Part shown: positions 7,960-16,360 of the stretch, piece after piece
Numbering within the stretch: position 1 is the stretch's first letter
Layout of the letters: every line of letters begins with the position of its first letter
From: Clostridiales bacterium
GTDB taxonomy: Bacteria; Bacillota; Clostridia; Oscillospirales; Oscillospiraceae
Direction of reading: 5' to 3'
Assembly (NCBI GenBank): GCA_902362775.1
Contig: CABIXV010000002.1
Coordinates: forward strand, 421,665-485,664
DNA: 64,000 bases
Notes under the pieces: generated by a model
Told to the model about the DNA's origin: nothing
Database searches by the model: none
The model's input: the letters and a program-made list of their open reading frames with translations, nothing else
Translations under genes and position numbers: made by a program

Positions 7960-9384
7960 ATGGGTGGTTTTTTTGGGGCCGTTTCCAAGCGGGACGTGAC
8001 CCTCGATATCTTTTTCGGAGTGGACTACCACTCCCATCTGGGTACCCGCCGGGGCGGTATGTTGATCCATGACCCCCAGGACGGATTCCAGCGCCAGATC
8101 CACTCCATCGAGAACACCCCCTTCCGCACCAAGTTCGAGAAGGATCTGTCTGACTTCCACGGTTGCAGCGGCATCGGCTGCATCAGCGATACCGATCCTC
8201 AGCCCCTGCTGGTCCGATCCCACTTAGGCCTGTACGCCATCACCACCGTGGGCATCATCAACAATGCCGAGGAGCTGATCCAGCAGTATTTCTCCGACCA
8301 CGGACATCAGTTTATGGCCATGAGCTCCGGCAAGGTCAACGCTACTGAGCTGACCGCGGCCCTCATCAATCAGAAAGATGATCTGGTGTCCGGTATCCTC
8401 CACGCCCAGGACGAAATCAAGGGCTCCATGACCCTGCTCGTCCTCACCGACAAGGGGGAGATCATCGCCGCCCGGGACAAGTTGGGCCGGCTGCCGGTCC
8501 TGGTGGGCCAGAACCAGGAGGGCTGTTGTGTGTCCTTCGAGTCCTTCGCCTACCATAAGCTGGGTTATGCCGACGCCTATGAGCTGGGGCCGAGAGAGAT
8601 CGTGCGTATTACGGCTGACGGGTATGAAACCCTGTCCCCCGCCGGCGAGGAGATGAAGATCTGCGCCTTTTTGTGGACCTACTACGGCTACCCCAACTCC
8701 AACTATGAGGGGAAAAATGTGGAGGTCATGCGCTATCAGAATGGCGAGATTATGGCCCGGGATGAGGTTCTCCACGGTCTTCTCCCAAAGGTGGACTATG
8801 TGGCCGGTGTGCCCGACTCCGGCGTGCCCCACGCCATCGGCTATGCCAACCGCAGCGGCAAGCCATTTGCCCGCCCCTTTGTCAAGTATACCCCCACCTG
8901 GCCCCGTTCCTTTATGCCCACCAACCAGGACGTCCGGAATCAGGTGGCCAAGATGAAACAGATTCCGGTACCCGAGCTCATTGAGGGCAAGAAACTGCTC
9001 TTCGTGGACGACTCCATCGTCCGGGGAACCCAGCTCCGGGAAACGGTGGAATTTCTCTATGAGTCCGGGGCGGAGGAGGTCCATATGCGCTCCGCCTGCC
9101 CCCCCATTATGTACAGCTGCAAATACCTCAACTTCTCCCGTGGCAACTCGGACATGGACCTGTTGGCCCGCCGTACGGTCCAGGAGCTGGAGGGGGACGA
9201 GGGCCAGCTCCACCTGGAGGAGTACTCTGACGCCCGCACTGAACGAGGCCAGTGCATGCTCAAGGCCATCTGTGAGAAGCTCGGTTTTGACTCTCTCGGC
9301 TACCAGTCTCTGGATGGCCTGCTGGAGGCCATCGGTCTGGACCGGGACAAGGTGTGTACTTACTGCTGGAGCGGCAAAGAATAG
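7960..9384 (+). CDS. purF: Amidophosphoribosyltransferase-like protein without the catalytic N-terminal Cys
   Basis: PurF family, first committed step of purine synthesis (PRPP plus ammonia or glutamine to phosphoribosylamine). The PRPP loop LLFVDDSIVRGTQLRE around residue 350 is intact, as is the phosphoribosyltransferase domain (VAGVPDSGVPHAIGYA). The Ntn glutaminase half starts MGGFFGAV where PurF normally exposes Cys after the initiator Met, and the usual QHRGQE region reads SHLGTRRGG. A C-terminal CTYC may be part of an Fe-S site as in Bacillus PurF. Glutaminase activity is therefore doubtful; ammonia-dependent activity is an inference. ATG preceded by AAGGAG. Confidence 0.85.
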   Translation: MGGFFGAVSKRDVTLDIFFGVDYHSHLGTRRGGMLIHDPQDGFQRQIHSIENTPFRTKFEKDLSDFHGCSGIGCISDTDPQPLLVRSHLGLYAITTVGIINNAEELIQQYFSDHGHQFMAMSSGKVNATELTAALINQKDDLVSGILHAQDEIKGSMTLLVLTDKGEIIAARDKLGRLPVLVGQNQEGCCVSFESFAYHKLGYADAYELGPREIVRITADGYETLSPAGEEMKICAFLWTYYGYPNSNYEGKNVEVMRYQNGEIMARDEVLHGLLPKVDYVAGVPDSGVPHAIGYANRSGKPFARPFVKYTPTWPRSFMPTNQDVRNQVAKMKQIPVPELIEGKKLLFVDDSIVRGTQLRETVEFLYESGAEEVHMRSACPPIMYSCKYLNFSRGNSDMDLLARRTVQELEGDEGQLHLEEYSDARTERGQCMLKAICEKLGFDSLGYQSLDGLLEAIGLDRDKVCTYCWSGKE

Positions 9385-9520
9385 GCGTCAGCACGCCATC
9401 CCAACCGGAATGTGAAGTCAGAATGGCTCCGGTCCTGCCGGGCTGAACTCCACTGTTCCGTCTGGGGCGCACTCCACAATTCCTGACTTTTAAGTTCTAA
9501 TTTGATCTGGAGGTCTGAAG

Positions 9521-10567
9521 ATGAAAAACTCCCACTCCGCTTCCTATGCCGCCGCCGGCGTAGACGTCACCGCTGGCTATGAGGCTGTTCAGCGCATCAA
9601 GCCTATGGTGGAATCCACTTATATTCCCGGTGTCATGGGTACTCTGGGCGGCTTCGGCGGTATGTTTGCCCCCGACATGGCCGGCATGAAAAAACCAGTG
9701 CTGGTGTCTGGCACCGACGGCGTGGGCACCAAACTGCGGCTGGCCATGCTGCTGAACAAGCATGACACCATCGGCATCGACTGCGTGGCTATGTGCGTCA
9801 ACGACATCATCTGCGGCGGCGCCTCTCCCCTGTTTTTTCTGGACTACATCGCCTGTGGCCGGAATGATCCCGCCCGTATTGCCGAGATCGTCGCCGGCAT
9901 CGCCGAGGGCTGCCGCCAGTCTGAGTGCGCCCTGGTGGGCGGCGAGACCGCTGAACACCCCGGCGTCATGCCCGACGAGGACTATGACCTGGCCGGCTTC
10001 TCTGTGGGCATCGTGGACGAGGAAAATATCATTGACGGCAAGCGCCTGTCCACCGGCGACGTGCTCATCGGACTTGGCTCCACCGGCGTCCACTCCAACG
10101 GGTTCTCTCTGGTCCGCAAGGTGCTGGATGTGGAGCACACTGACCTGACCTCCCCCATGGAGGAGCTGGGCGGCCGGAGCCTGGGCGAGACTTTGTTGGC
10201 CCCCACCCGCATCTATGTCAAGGCGGTCAAGGCTCTGCTGAAGGCCGGAGTAGATATTCACGCCATCAGTCATATTACCGGCGGCGGGTTCTACGAGAAC
10301 GTGCCCCGAATGATGACGGACGGCCTCACCGCCCGCATTGATCTCAAGACCTTCCCCAAGCTGCCCATCTTTGATCTAATCCAGCGGAAGGGAAACATCC
10401 CGGAGCGGGATATGTACAACACCTTCAACATGGGCCTGGGCATGATTCTGGCCATCCCCGCTGTTCAGGCGGAGCGGGCTCTCTCCACTCTGACGGATGC
10501 GGGCGAGAATGCCTATCAGGTCGGCTCTGTGGTCTCTGGCAGCGACGGTGTGGAGTTAGTCAAATGA
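9521..10567 (+). CDS. purM: Phosphoribosylformylglycinamidine cyclo-ligase (AIR synthetase)
   Basis: Closes the imidazole ring of AIR with ATP. Visible are SYAAAGVDVTAGYEAV at the N-terminus, VSGTDGVGTKLRLA around residue 65, CVNDIICGGASPLFFLDY around 95, LVGGETAEHPGVM and GLGSTGVHSNGFSL. 348 residues, typical. It follows purF after 136 bp in which nothing recognisable was seen, and overlaps purN by four bases (ATGA), so the two are translationally coupled. Confidence 0.96.
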   Translation: MKNSHSASYAAAGVDVTAGYEAVQRIKPMVESTYIPGVMGTLGGFGGMFAPDMAGMKKPVLVSGTDGVGTKLRLAMLLNKHDTIGIDCVAMCVNDIICGGASPLFFLDYIACGRNDPARIAEIVAGIAEGCRQSECALVGGETAEHPGVMPDEDYDLAGFSVGIVDEENIIDGKRLSTGDVLIGLGSTGVHSNGFSLVRKVLDVEHTDLTSPMEELGGRSLGETLLAPTRIYVKAVKALLKAGVDIHAISHITGGGFYENVPRMMTDGLTARIDLKTFPKLPIFDLIQRKGNIPERDMYNTFNMGLGMILAIPAVQAERALSTLTDAGENAYQVGSVVSGSDGVELVK

Positions 10568-11220
10568 AAAATATCGCGGTTTTGGTATCCGGGGGCGGCA
10601 CCAATCTCCAAGCCCTCATCGACGCCCAGGGGCGGGGTGAGCTGATCAACGGTCGAATCACCGCTGTCATTTCCTCCACCCCCAGCGCCTATGCCCTGGA
10701 GCGGGCCAAGGCCGCCGGCATCCCCGGCTATGTGGCGGCCCGAAAGGACTACCCCTCCAGCCAGGCCATGACTGCGGCCCTGGTAAACAAGCTGAAGGGA
10801 TTGGATATCGACCTGGTGGTATTGGCCGGCTTTATGGTCATTCTGACTGGCGAGATGGTCCGCGCCTTCCCCAACGCCATCCTCAATGTCCATCCCGCCC
10901 TCATCCCTTCCTTCGCCGGCCCAGGGTGCTACGGCCTCCATGTCCATGAGAAGGCCCTGGAGTATGGGGTCAAGCTGTCCGGCGCCACTGTCCACTTTGT
11001 CAGTGAGGAGTGCGATGGCGGCCCCATCGTCTCTCAAAAGGCGGTGGAGGTCCTCCCCGACGACACGCCGGAGGTACTCCAGCGGCGCATCATGGAGCAG
11101 TGCGAGTGGCAGCTGCTCCCCCAAGCCGTGTCCCTGTTCTGTCAGGACCGGCTAAAGGTGGAGGGGCGGACCGTCCGTGTTTTGGAGCATCCAGAACACG
11201 GAACGCGGAACGCAGAATGA
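10564..11220 (+). CDS. purN: Phosphoribosylglycinamide formyltransferase
   Basis: Folate-dependent GAR transformylase. N-terminal NIAVLVSGGGTNLQALID, the catalytic Asn and His in ILNVHPALIPSF and the catalytic Asp in SEECDGGPI are all present. 218 residues, slightly longer than usual because of a short C-terminal tail (EHPEHGTRNAE). Start codon overlaps the purM stop. The ZTP riboswitch begins within 40 bp of its stop codon. Confidence 0.95.
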   Translation: MKNIAVLVSGGGTNLQALIDAQGRGELINGRITAVISSTPSAYALERAKAAGIPGYVAARKDYPSSQAMTAALVNKLKGLDIDLVVLAGFMVILTGEMVRAFPNAILNVHPALIPSFAGPGCYGLHVHEKALEYGVKLSGATVHFVSEECDGGPIVSQKAVEVLPDDTPEVLQRRIMEQCEWQLLPQAVSLFCQDRLKVEGRTVRVLEHPEHGTRNAE

Positions 11221-11222
11221 AT

Positions 11223-11251
11223 TTGCTTTTCTTACCCTTTTTTGCTACAAT
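11223..11251 (+). promoter_or_regulatory. Promoter for the ZTP riboswitch and purO-purH
   Basis: TTGCTT, 17-bp spacer, TACAAT, positioned so that transcription starts just at the 5' edge of the riboswitch. It gives the last two pathway steps a transcription unit separate from purE-purN. Confidence 0.8.
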
Positions 11252-11254
11252 GTA

Positions 11255-11329
11255 ACTGTGCGATATGACTGACGGTAAGTGGAAATGACCACGGGGAGTA
11301 TCGCGTAATACAAGGCCGACCGTCTGGGC
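11255..11329 (+). ncRNA. ZTP (pfl) riboswitch
   Basis: Matches the pfl consensus in order: ATGACTGACGG (consensus GUGACUGGCGG), GTGGAAATGACCAC, CGGGGAG, a variable hairpin, and CCGTCTGGGC (consensus CCGCCUGGGC). The pairing between the two conserved ends is kept by a compensatory change, TGACGG/CCGTCT in place of UGGCGG/CCGCCU. It senses ZTP/AICAR ribotide, which accumulates when 10-formyl-THF is short. Location before the AICAR transformylase pair fits this signal. Ligand binding would use the 3' end that otherwise forms the terminator, turning expression on. Confidence 0.9.
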
Positions 11330-11363
11330 GCACCAATTCACAGAACTGGTGCGCCCTTTTTTT
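11326..11363 (+). terminator. Expression-platform terminator of the ZTP riboswitch
   Basis: Perfect 10-bp stem GGGCGCACCA / TGGTGCGCCC followed by seven T. Its left arm shares GGGC with the conserved 3' end of the riboswitch, so the two structures are mutually exclusive. Confidence 0.9.
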
Positions 11364-11382
11364 ACAACAAAGGAGGAATACT

Positions 11383-12090
11383 GTGAAGACACATGATCTG
11401 AAGGAGATCCTTTCCAACCATCCCTATCCTGGCCGCGGCATCGTCCTGGGCCGCACCGCCGACAACAGCAAGGCCGCCATCGCCTATTTCATTATGGGCC
11501 GCAGTGAGAACAGCCGCAACCGGGTTTTTGAGGAAACCGAGGACGGCATCCGCACCAAGGCATTTGACGAGAGCAAGATGGTGGACCCCTCTCTCATTAT
11601 CTACCATCCTGTGAGGGTGGTAAACGGGGCCACCGTAGTCACTAACGGGGACCAGACCGACACCATCCAGCGGTTCCTTCTGGATGGCAAGAGCTATATC
11701 GAGGCCCTTCGCACCCGCTGCTTTGAGCCCGATCCCCCCAACTACACCCCCCGCATCTCTGGTGTGGTGGAGGCCGACGGCAGTTATCAGCTATCCATCC
11801 TGAAGTCGGCTGACGGTGATCCCAGCTGCAACCACCGCTACTTCTATGAGTACGACGCCCCTGTGGCCGGCACCGGCCACTTCATCCACACCTATCAGGA
11901 GAACCTGGACCCTCTGCCCTCCTTCGAGGGCGAGCCCCGGAAGGTGGCCATCGAGGCCCCGGACGCTCAGACCTGGGCGGAAGAGCTCTGGGCCAACCTG
12001 AACCACGACAATAAAGTATCCCTGTTCGTCCAGTACATCGACCTGGCCAGCGGCGCCAGGGAGACCGTCATCATCAACAAGCATGGCTGA
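11383..12090 (+). CDS. purO: PurO-type IMP cyclohydrolase
   Basis: Closes FAICAR to IMP, the last step of the pathway. The 235-residue protein (start KTHDLKEILSNHPYPGRGIV, then GRSENSRNRVF and YHPVRVVNG) belongs to the IMP_cyclohyd family first known from archaeal PurO, not the MGS-fold N-terminal domain of bacterial PurH. GTG start with GGAGG nearby, 20 bp beyond the riboswitch terminator. Its neighbour supplies the formyltransferase half, so together they replace bifunctional PurH. Confidence 0.85.
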   Translation: MKTHDLKEILSNHPYPGRGIVLGRTADNSKAAIAYFIMGRSENSRNRVFEETEDGIRTKAFDESKMVDPSLIIYHPVRVVNGATVVTNGDQTDTIQRFLLDGKSYIEALRTRCFEPDPPNYTPRISGVVEADGSYQLSILKSADGDPSCNHRYFYEYDAPVAGTGHFIHTYQENLDPLPSFEGEPRKVAIEAPDAQTWAEELWANLNHDNKVSLFVQYIDLASGARETVIINKHG

Positions 12091-12117
12091 ACACCGCCAG
12101 AAAGGAAGTACGCTCAC

Positions 12118-13290
12118 ATGAATGAACTGGAACTGAAATACGGCTGCAACCCCAACCAGAAGCCCGCCCGCATCTTTATGGAGCAGGGCGATCTGCCCCT
12201 CAAGGTGCTCAATGGCAAGCCGGGCTATATCAACTTTATGGATGCTCTCAACTCCTGGCAGTTGGTGAAGGCTCTGAAGAAAGCCACCGGCCTGCCCGCC
12301 GCCGCCTCCTTCAAGCACGTCTCTCCCGCCGGAGCCGCCCTGGGCCTGCCCCTGTCCGATACCGAGCGGCACATCTATTTCGCTCCAGAAGGAGACCTGT
12401 CCCCTATCGCCTGCGCCTATATCCGGGCCCGAGGTGCCGACCGGCTGTGCTCCTTCGGGGACTGGGCCGCCCTGTCTGATGTGTGTGACGGAGACACCGC
12501 CCGCTTCCTGGCCGCCGAGGTGTCCGACGGCGTCATCGCCCCCGGCTATACTGATGAAGCCCTGGAGCTCCTGAAAATGAAACGCAAGGGCGGCTATAAT
12601 GTGGTTCAGATCGACCCGGAGTACCAGCCCGCCCCTATTGAGCGCCGCAACATTTTCGGTATCACCTTTGAGCAGGGCTATAACGACCTGGATATCAGCG
12701 AGGAGATGCTCTCTAACCTGGTCACCGCAAACAAGGAGCTGTCCCAGCAGGCCAAAAACGATATGCTCCTGTCCCTCATCACTTTGAAGTACACCCAGTC
12801 CAACTCCGTGTGCTATGTCAAGGATGGCATGACCATCGGTGTAGGTGCCGGCCAGCAGAGCCGCATCCACTGCACCCGTCTGGCGGGCAACAAGGCGGAT
12901 ATCTGGTGGCTGCGTCAGCACCCCAAGGTTTTGGGGCTGCAGTTCGTAGACCACATCCGCCGCCCTGACCGGGATAACGCCATCGACATCTATATCTCCG
13001 ACGAGCACGACGACGTGCTGGCCGAAGGCGTGTGGCAGAACACCTTCAAAGTGAAGCCCGATGTGTTGACAGAGCAGGAAAAGAAAGATTGGATCGCCCA
13101 GATGTCCGGCGTCACCGTGGGCTCCGACGCCTTCTTCCCCTTCGGGGACAACGTGGAGCGGGCCAGGAAGTCCGGTGTTCAGTACATTGCCCAGCCCGGC
13201 GGTTCCATCCGGGACGATCAGGTCATCGCCACGGCGGACAAGTACGGCATGGTCATGGCATTTACCGGAATCAGACTGTTCCACCATTAA
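12118..13290 (+). CDS. purH: AICAR formyltransferase (stand-alone PurH C-terminal domain)
   Basis: Transfers formyl from 10-formyl-THF to AICAR. The protein starts directly in the transformylase fold (LELKYGCNPNQKPARIF), with the catalytic Lys-His pair in SFKHVSPAGAA around residue 68, CYVKDGMTIGVGAGQQSRI and DAFFPFGDN. At 390 residues it lacks the roughly 200-residue cyclohydrolase domain of ordinary PurH. ATG with AAAGGAAG upstream, 27 bp after purO. Regulated with purO by the ZTP riboswitch. Confidence 0.93.
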   Translation: MNELELKYGCNPNQKPARIFMEQGDLPLKVLNGKPGYINFMDALNSWQLVKALKKATGLPAAASFKHVSPAGAALGLPLSDTERHIYFAPEGDLSPIACAYIRARGADRLCSFGDWAALSDVCDGDTARFLAAEVSDGVIAPGYTDEALELLKMKRKGGYNVVQIDPEYQPAPIERRNIFGITFEQGYNDLDISEEMLSNLVTANKELSQQAKNDMLLSLITLKYTQSNSVCYVKDGMTIGVGAGQQSRIHCTRLAGNKADIWWLRQHPKVLGLQFVDHIRRPDRDNAIDIYISDEHDDVLAEGVWQNTFKVKPDVLTEQEKKDWIAQMSGVTVGSDAFFPFGDNVERARKSGVQYIAQPGGSIRDDQVIATADKYGMVMAFTGIRLFHH

Positions 13291-13528
13291 GCGTTTTCAG
13301 TGGGGGCTTTACCCCTCTGGATACGGCGTCGGTTCTTAAGGGAGCCGCCGCCGATACCCCCTCGCCTTTTCAATGAAAAATATCGTTTTAACCGCCGCAC
13401 GGCCAGGGGGCATAGTGTCCTGCGGCAAAATAAATTCGCCTTCGGACAGCATTAATATCCTTTCTGCCTTTGGTAGAAACTCCGCTAAACTGGATGGTCT
13501 ATGGCCGCCCGTATGAAAGGAGCATATT

Positions 13529-14785
13529 ATGAAAGTTTTAGTCGTCGGCGGAGGCGGGCGTGAGCACGCCATCTGCTGGAAGCTGGCCCAGAGCCCTAGG
13601 GTCACGGAGTTATACTGCGCCCCCGGCAACGGTGGCATCGCCCAGGTGGCCAAGTGTGTCCCCATCAAAGCCACCGATGTGGAGGGCATGGTCCAATGGG
13701 CCAGGGAGAACGCCATGGACTTTGTCATGGTAGCCCCGGATGACCCTCTGGCCCTGGGTATGGTAGACGCCCTGGAGGCGGCGGGCATCCGCGCCTTCGG
13801 CCCCCGTGCCAACGCCGCCATCATCGAGGCCAGCAAGGCCTTTTCCAAAGGGCTGATGAAGAAGTACCACATCCCCACCGCCAAATATGAGACCTTTACC
13901 GACTTAGACAACGCCCTGTCCTATATTCGGGCGCAGGGGGCTCCCATCGTAGTCAAGGCCGACGGCCTGGCTCTGGGTAAGGGGGTAGTGGTGGCCGCCA
14001 CTGTGGAGGAGGCCGAGGCCGCCGTCCGAGACATGATGGAGGGCAGAAAGTTCGGTGACTCCGGCTCCACTGTGGTCATCGAGGAGTGTATGGTAGGCCC
14101 TGAGGTCACTGTGCTGGCCTTCTGTGACGGGGAGCACCTGGTCCCCATGCTGTCCAGCCAGGACCACAAACGGGCCTATGACGGAAACCAGGGGCCCAAC
14201 ACCGGGGGCATGGGCGCCTTCTGTCCCTCTCCCAAGTACACCCCGGAGATTGCGAAGGAGTGCATGGACAAGATTTTTCTGCCCACTGTGGCTGCTATGA
14301 AGGCGGAAGGGCGTCCCTTTAAGGGGGTCATCTACTTCGGCCTAATGCTCACCAAGGACGGCCCCAGAGTGGTAGAGTACAATGCCCGGTTTGGCGACCC
14401 GGAGACCCAGCCCATCCTGTCCATGCTGGACAGCGACCTGCTGGACATCTTCGAGGCCTGTGTGGACGGCACCCTGGACCGGTGCGAAATCAAATGGAAG
14501 AAGGGCGCCGCCTGCTGTCTGGTGCTGGCCTCCGGAGGCTACCCGGTGAAATACCAGAGCGGTTACCCTATCTCCGGACTGGATGAGGCGGGCAGGCTGG
14601 CCACCGTATTCCACGCCGGCACAAAGATTGGCAAGGACGGCTCGATCCTCACCGCGGGCGGCCGTGTACTGGGGGTCACCACCACCGGGTCCAATCTGGA
14701 GGAGGCCATCTCTAGGGCCTATGAGGCGGCCAAGCCCATATCCTTCCGGGATATGCACTTCCGCACCGATATCGGGAAGGTATGA
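13529..14785 (+). CDS. purD: Phosphoribosylamine-glycine ligase (GAR synthetase)
   Basis: ATP-grasp ligase making GAR from phosphoribosylamine and glycine. KVLVVGGGGREHAICWKL opens the protein; VVKADGLALGKGVVVA, DHKRAYDGNQGPNTGGMGA and EYNARFGDPETQ are the classic PurD stretches. 418 residues. AAAGGAG precedes the ATG. Separated from purH by 238 bp and coupled by a four-base overlap to the downstream HAD gene. Confidence 0.96.
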   Translation: MKVLVVGGGGREHAICWKLAQSPRVTELYCAPGNGGIAQVAKCVPIKATDVEGMVQWARENAMDFVMVAPDDPLALGMVDALEAAGIRAFGPRANAAIIEASKAFSKGLMKKYHIPTAKYETFTDLDNALSYIRAQGAPIVVKADGLALGKGVVVAATVEEAEAAVRDMMEGRKFGDSGSTVVIEECMVGPEVTVLAFCDGEHLVPMLSSQDHKRAYDGNQGPNTGGMGAFCPSPKYTPEIAKECMDKIFLPTVAAMKAEGRPFKGVIYFGLMLTKDGPRVVEYNARFGDPETQPILSMLDSDLLDIFEACVDGTLDRCEIKWKKGAACCLVLASGGYPVKYQSGYPISGLDEAGRLATVFHAGTKIGKDGSILTAGGRVLGVTTTGSNLEEAISRAYEAAKPISFRDMHFRTDIGKV

Positions 14786-15447
14786 ACAAGAAAGAATTGG
14801 AGGGCGTAGTATTTGACGCCGACGGCACCCTCTTTGACACCGAGCGTCTGGGTTACTGGGCCTGGGAGGAAGCCGGCCGGCAGATGGGTTGCCCTCAGGC
14901 GGCAGACTGCTATCCAGAGGTAGTGGGCCGGGGCCGCGGGGATGTGCTGGCCCTTCTGCCCCGGCTCTTGGGGCCTGACTTTCCTCACGAGCCCTTTATG
15001 GAGCTCCGCTCCCGGTTAGCCACCGAGCGGATGGAGCGGGAGGGCGTCCCGGTCAAGGAGGGCGCCCGTGAGGTTCTGGAGTTTCTTCAATCACGGCAGA
15101 TGCCCCTGGCGCTGGCAACCTCCACCTATTACGACCGGACCATGTACCGGTTGGAGCACTCCGGTCTGGGCCGATACTTCCAGGCCGTTGTGACCGGGGA
15201 CCAGGTATCCAAGAGCAAGCCGGACCCGGAGATCTATCGGGTGGCCTGCCAGAGGCTGGGCGTCTCTCCGGCCAAGGCGGTTGCTGTTGAGGACTCCCCC
15301 AACGGTATCCGCTCCGCCCTCAGTGCGGGGATGACCGCTGTGATGATACCAGACCTGATCCCCTCTTCCCCTGAGTTGGATTCGCTGATCTGGAAAAAAT
15401 TTGATGATCTGTCCAGCCTACTACACTATTTACAGCGAAAACTGTAA
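14782..15447 (+). CDS. HAD-superfamily phosphatase/phosphomutase-like protein
   Basis: HAD subfamily IA with a cap domain: motif I FDADGTLFDTE, motif II LATSTYY, motif III Lys in KSKPDPEIY and motif IV VEDSPNGIRSA. 221 residues, in the range of beta-phosphoglucomutase and phosphoglycolate phosphatase relatives. ATG overlaps the purD stop (ATGA), so it is the last gene of that unit. A house-cleaning role on nucleotide or sugar phosphates is plausible; substrate not inferable. Confidence 0.82.
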   Translation: MNKKELEGVVFDADGTLFDTERLGYWAWEEAGRQMGCPQAADCYPEVVGRGRGDVLALLPRLLGPDFPHEPFMELRSRLATERMEREGVPVKEGAREVLEFLQSRQMPLALATSTYYDRTMYRLEHSGLGRYFQAVVTGDQVSKSKPDPEIYRVACQRLGVSPAKAVAVEDSPNGIRSALSAGMTAVMIPDLIPSSPELDSLIWKKFDDLSSLLHYLQRKL

Positions 15448-15454
15448 AAAAACA

Positions 15455-15487
15455 CCCTTCTGTCCTGGTCGCTCCAGGGCAGAAGGG
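15455..15487. terminator. Hairpin after the HAD gene
   Basis: CCCTTCTGTCCTGG pairs with CCAGGGCAGAAGGG (one G-U). The T-tract lies only on the minus-strand side (seven A immediately left of the stem). It is a good minus-strand terminator but only a hairpin for the rightward gene. Confidence 0.55.
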
Positions 15488-15712
15488 GTATGCATCATAG
15501 TTGGAAAGATAAGCAGTATGTTTCTCTCCGGATAGAAATATTTTGAAAAGGTGTACCTTTACAAATTTTTGCTCCACACCTTTCCAGTTCCTAAATATAT
15601 CACAAGGCACCTGATTGGGCAAGTTTTTTTCAACATTTTTCCATTTCCATCCCCTTTATAAAAGCACACCTTTTTAATTTTAAATCAGAGGATATTGAAA
15701 GGACTGTAAAAC

Positions 15713-16288
15713 ATGAAAAAACTTATCTCTATCGCGGCGGCACTGGCGCTCTCCCTCACTCTGGCCGCCTGTGGCACAGGCGGCACTCCCTCCACTGGCG
15801 GGACCGCTGACAGCAGCGGCAACGTACACGCGGAAGACGGCTATGGCGAGGGACGGATCGCGGACACTGTACACACTTATTTCTTTGATTATACGGTCAA
15901 CAGCGCCCACATGGCCAAGGAGTACGAGGGATATCTCCCCGCTGAAGGCAATGAGCTTTTGGTGGCTGAGGTGACTGTAAAAAATACCAGCACCTCCAGC
16001 ATTGAAATGTATGATACTGACTTCCAGGTCCAGTGGAACAGCGATGACGAGAACGCCTTCTGCTATCCCATCACTACTGACCCGGAGACGTTTGAGGAGT
16101 TGCCTCCTCTGACTGACGAGCAGCTCCCCGGTACTTACCCTCTGTCGGTGGACGAGGAAGTGACCGGCCTGCTGGTATACGAGGTACCCGCCGGCAACCG
16201 GGATTTTTCCATTTCCTATTTGGAGCAGTTTGACGACAACTCTGAGGGCGATACCTTCTTCGTGTTCTTCACAGCGGAAGACCAATAA
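15713..16288 (+). CDS. Secreted lipoprotein with DUF4352-like domain
   Basis: Signal peptide MKKLISIAAALALSLTLA followed by the lipobox LAAC, then a Gly/Ser/Thr-rich linker and one beta-rich domain (NELLVAEVTVKNTSTSSIEMYDTDFQVQ...LLVYEVPAGNRDFSISY), the pattern of DUF4352/telokin-like lipoproteins. 191 residues. The 260 bp upstream are AT-rich and likely hold its promoter, but no convincing -35/-10 pair was fixed. Role unknown; surface-exposed. Confidence 0.78.
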   Translation: MKKLISIAAALALSLTLAACGTGGTPSTGGTADSSGNVHAEDGYGEGRIADTVHTYFFDYTVNSAHMAKEYEGYLPAEGNELLVAEVTVKNTSTSSIEMYDTDFQVQWNSDDENAFCYPITTDPETFEELPPLTDEQLPGTYPLSVDEEVTGLLVYEVPAGNRDFSISYLEQFDDNSEGDTFFVFFTAEDQ

Positions 16289-16297
16289 GTGATATAT

Positions 16298-16336
16298 AAA
16301 GAGCCTGTGTCCCGTGGGACACAGGCTCTTTTTGTT
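16298..16336. terminator. Bidirectional terminator between the lipoprotein gene and nifJ
   Basis: Perfect 16-bp stem AAAGAGCCTGTGTCCC / GGGACACAGGCTCTTT with loop GT, flanked by A- and T-tracts. It ends both convergent genes. Confidence 0.92.
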
Positions 16337-16360
16337 GTGGCAAGGATGTGCCGGGGATCT

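Noticed and set aside
13373..13516. A 47-codon ORF in the purH-purD gap
   Set aside because: No ribosome site and no recognisable feature; it overlaps the possible degenerate hairpin element.
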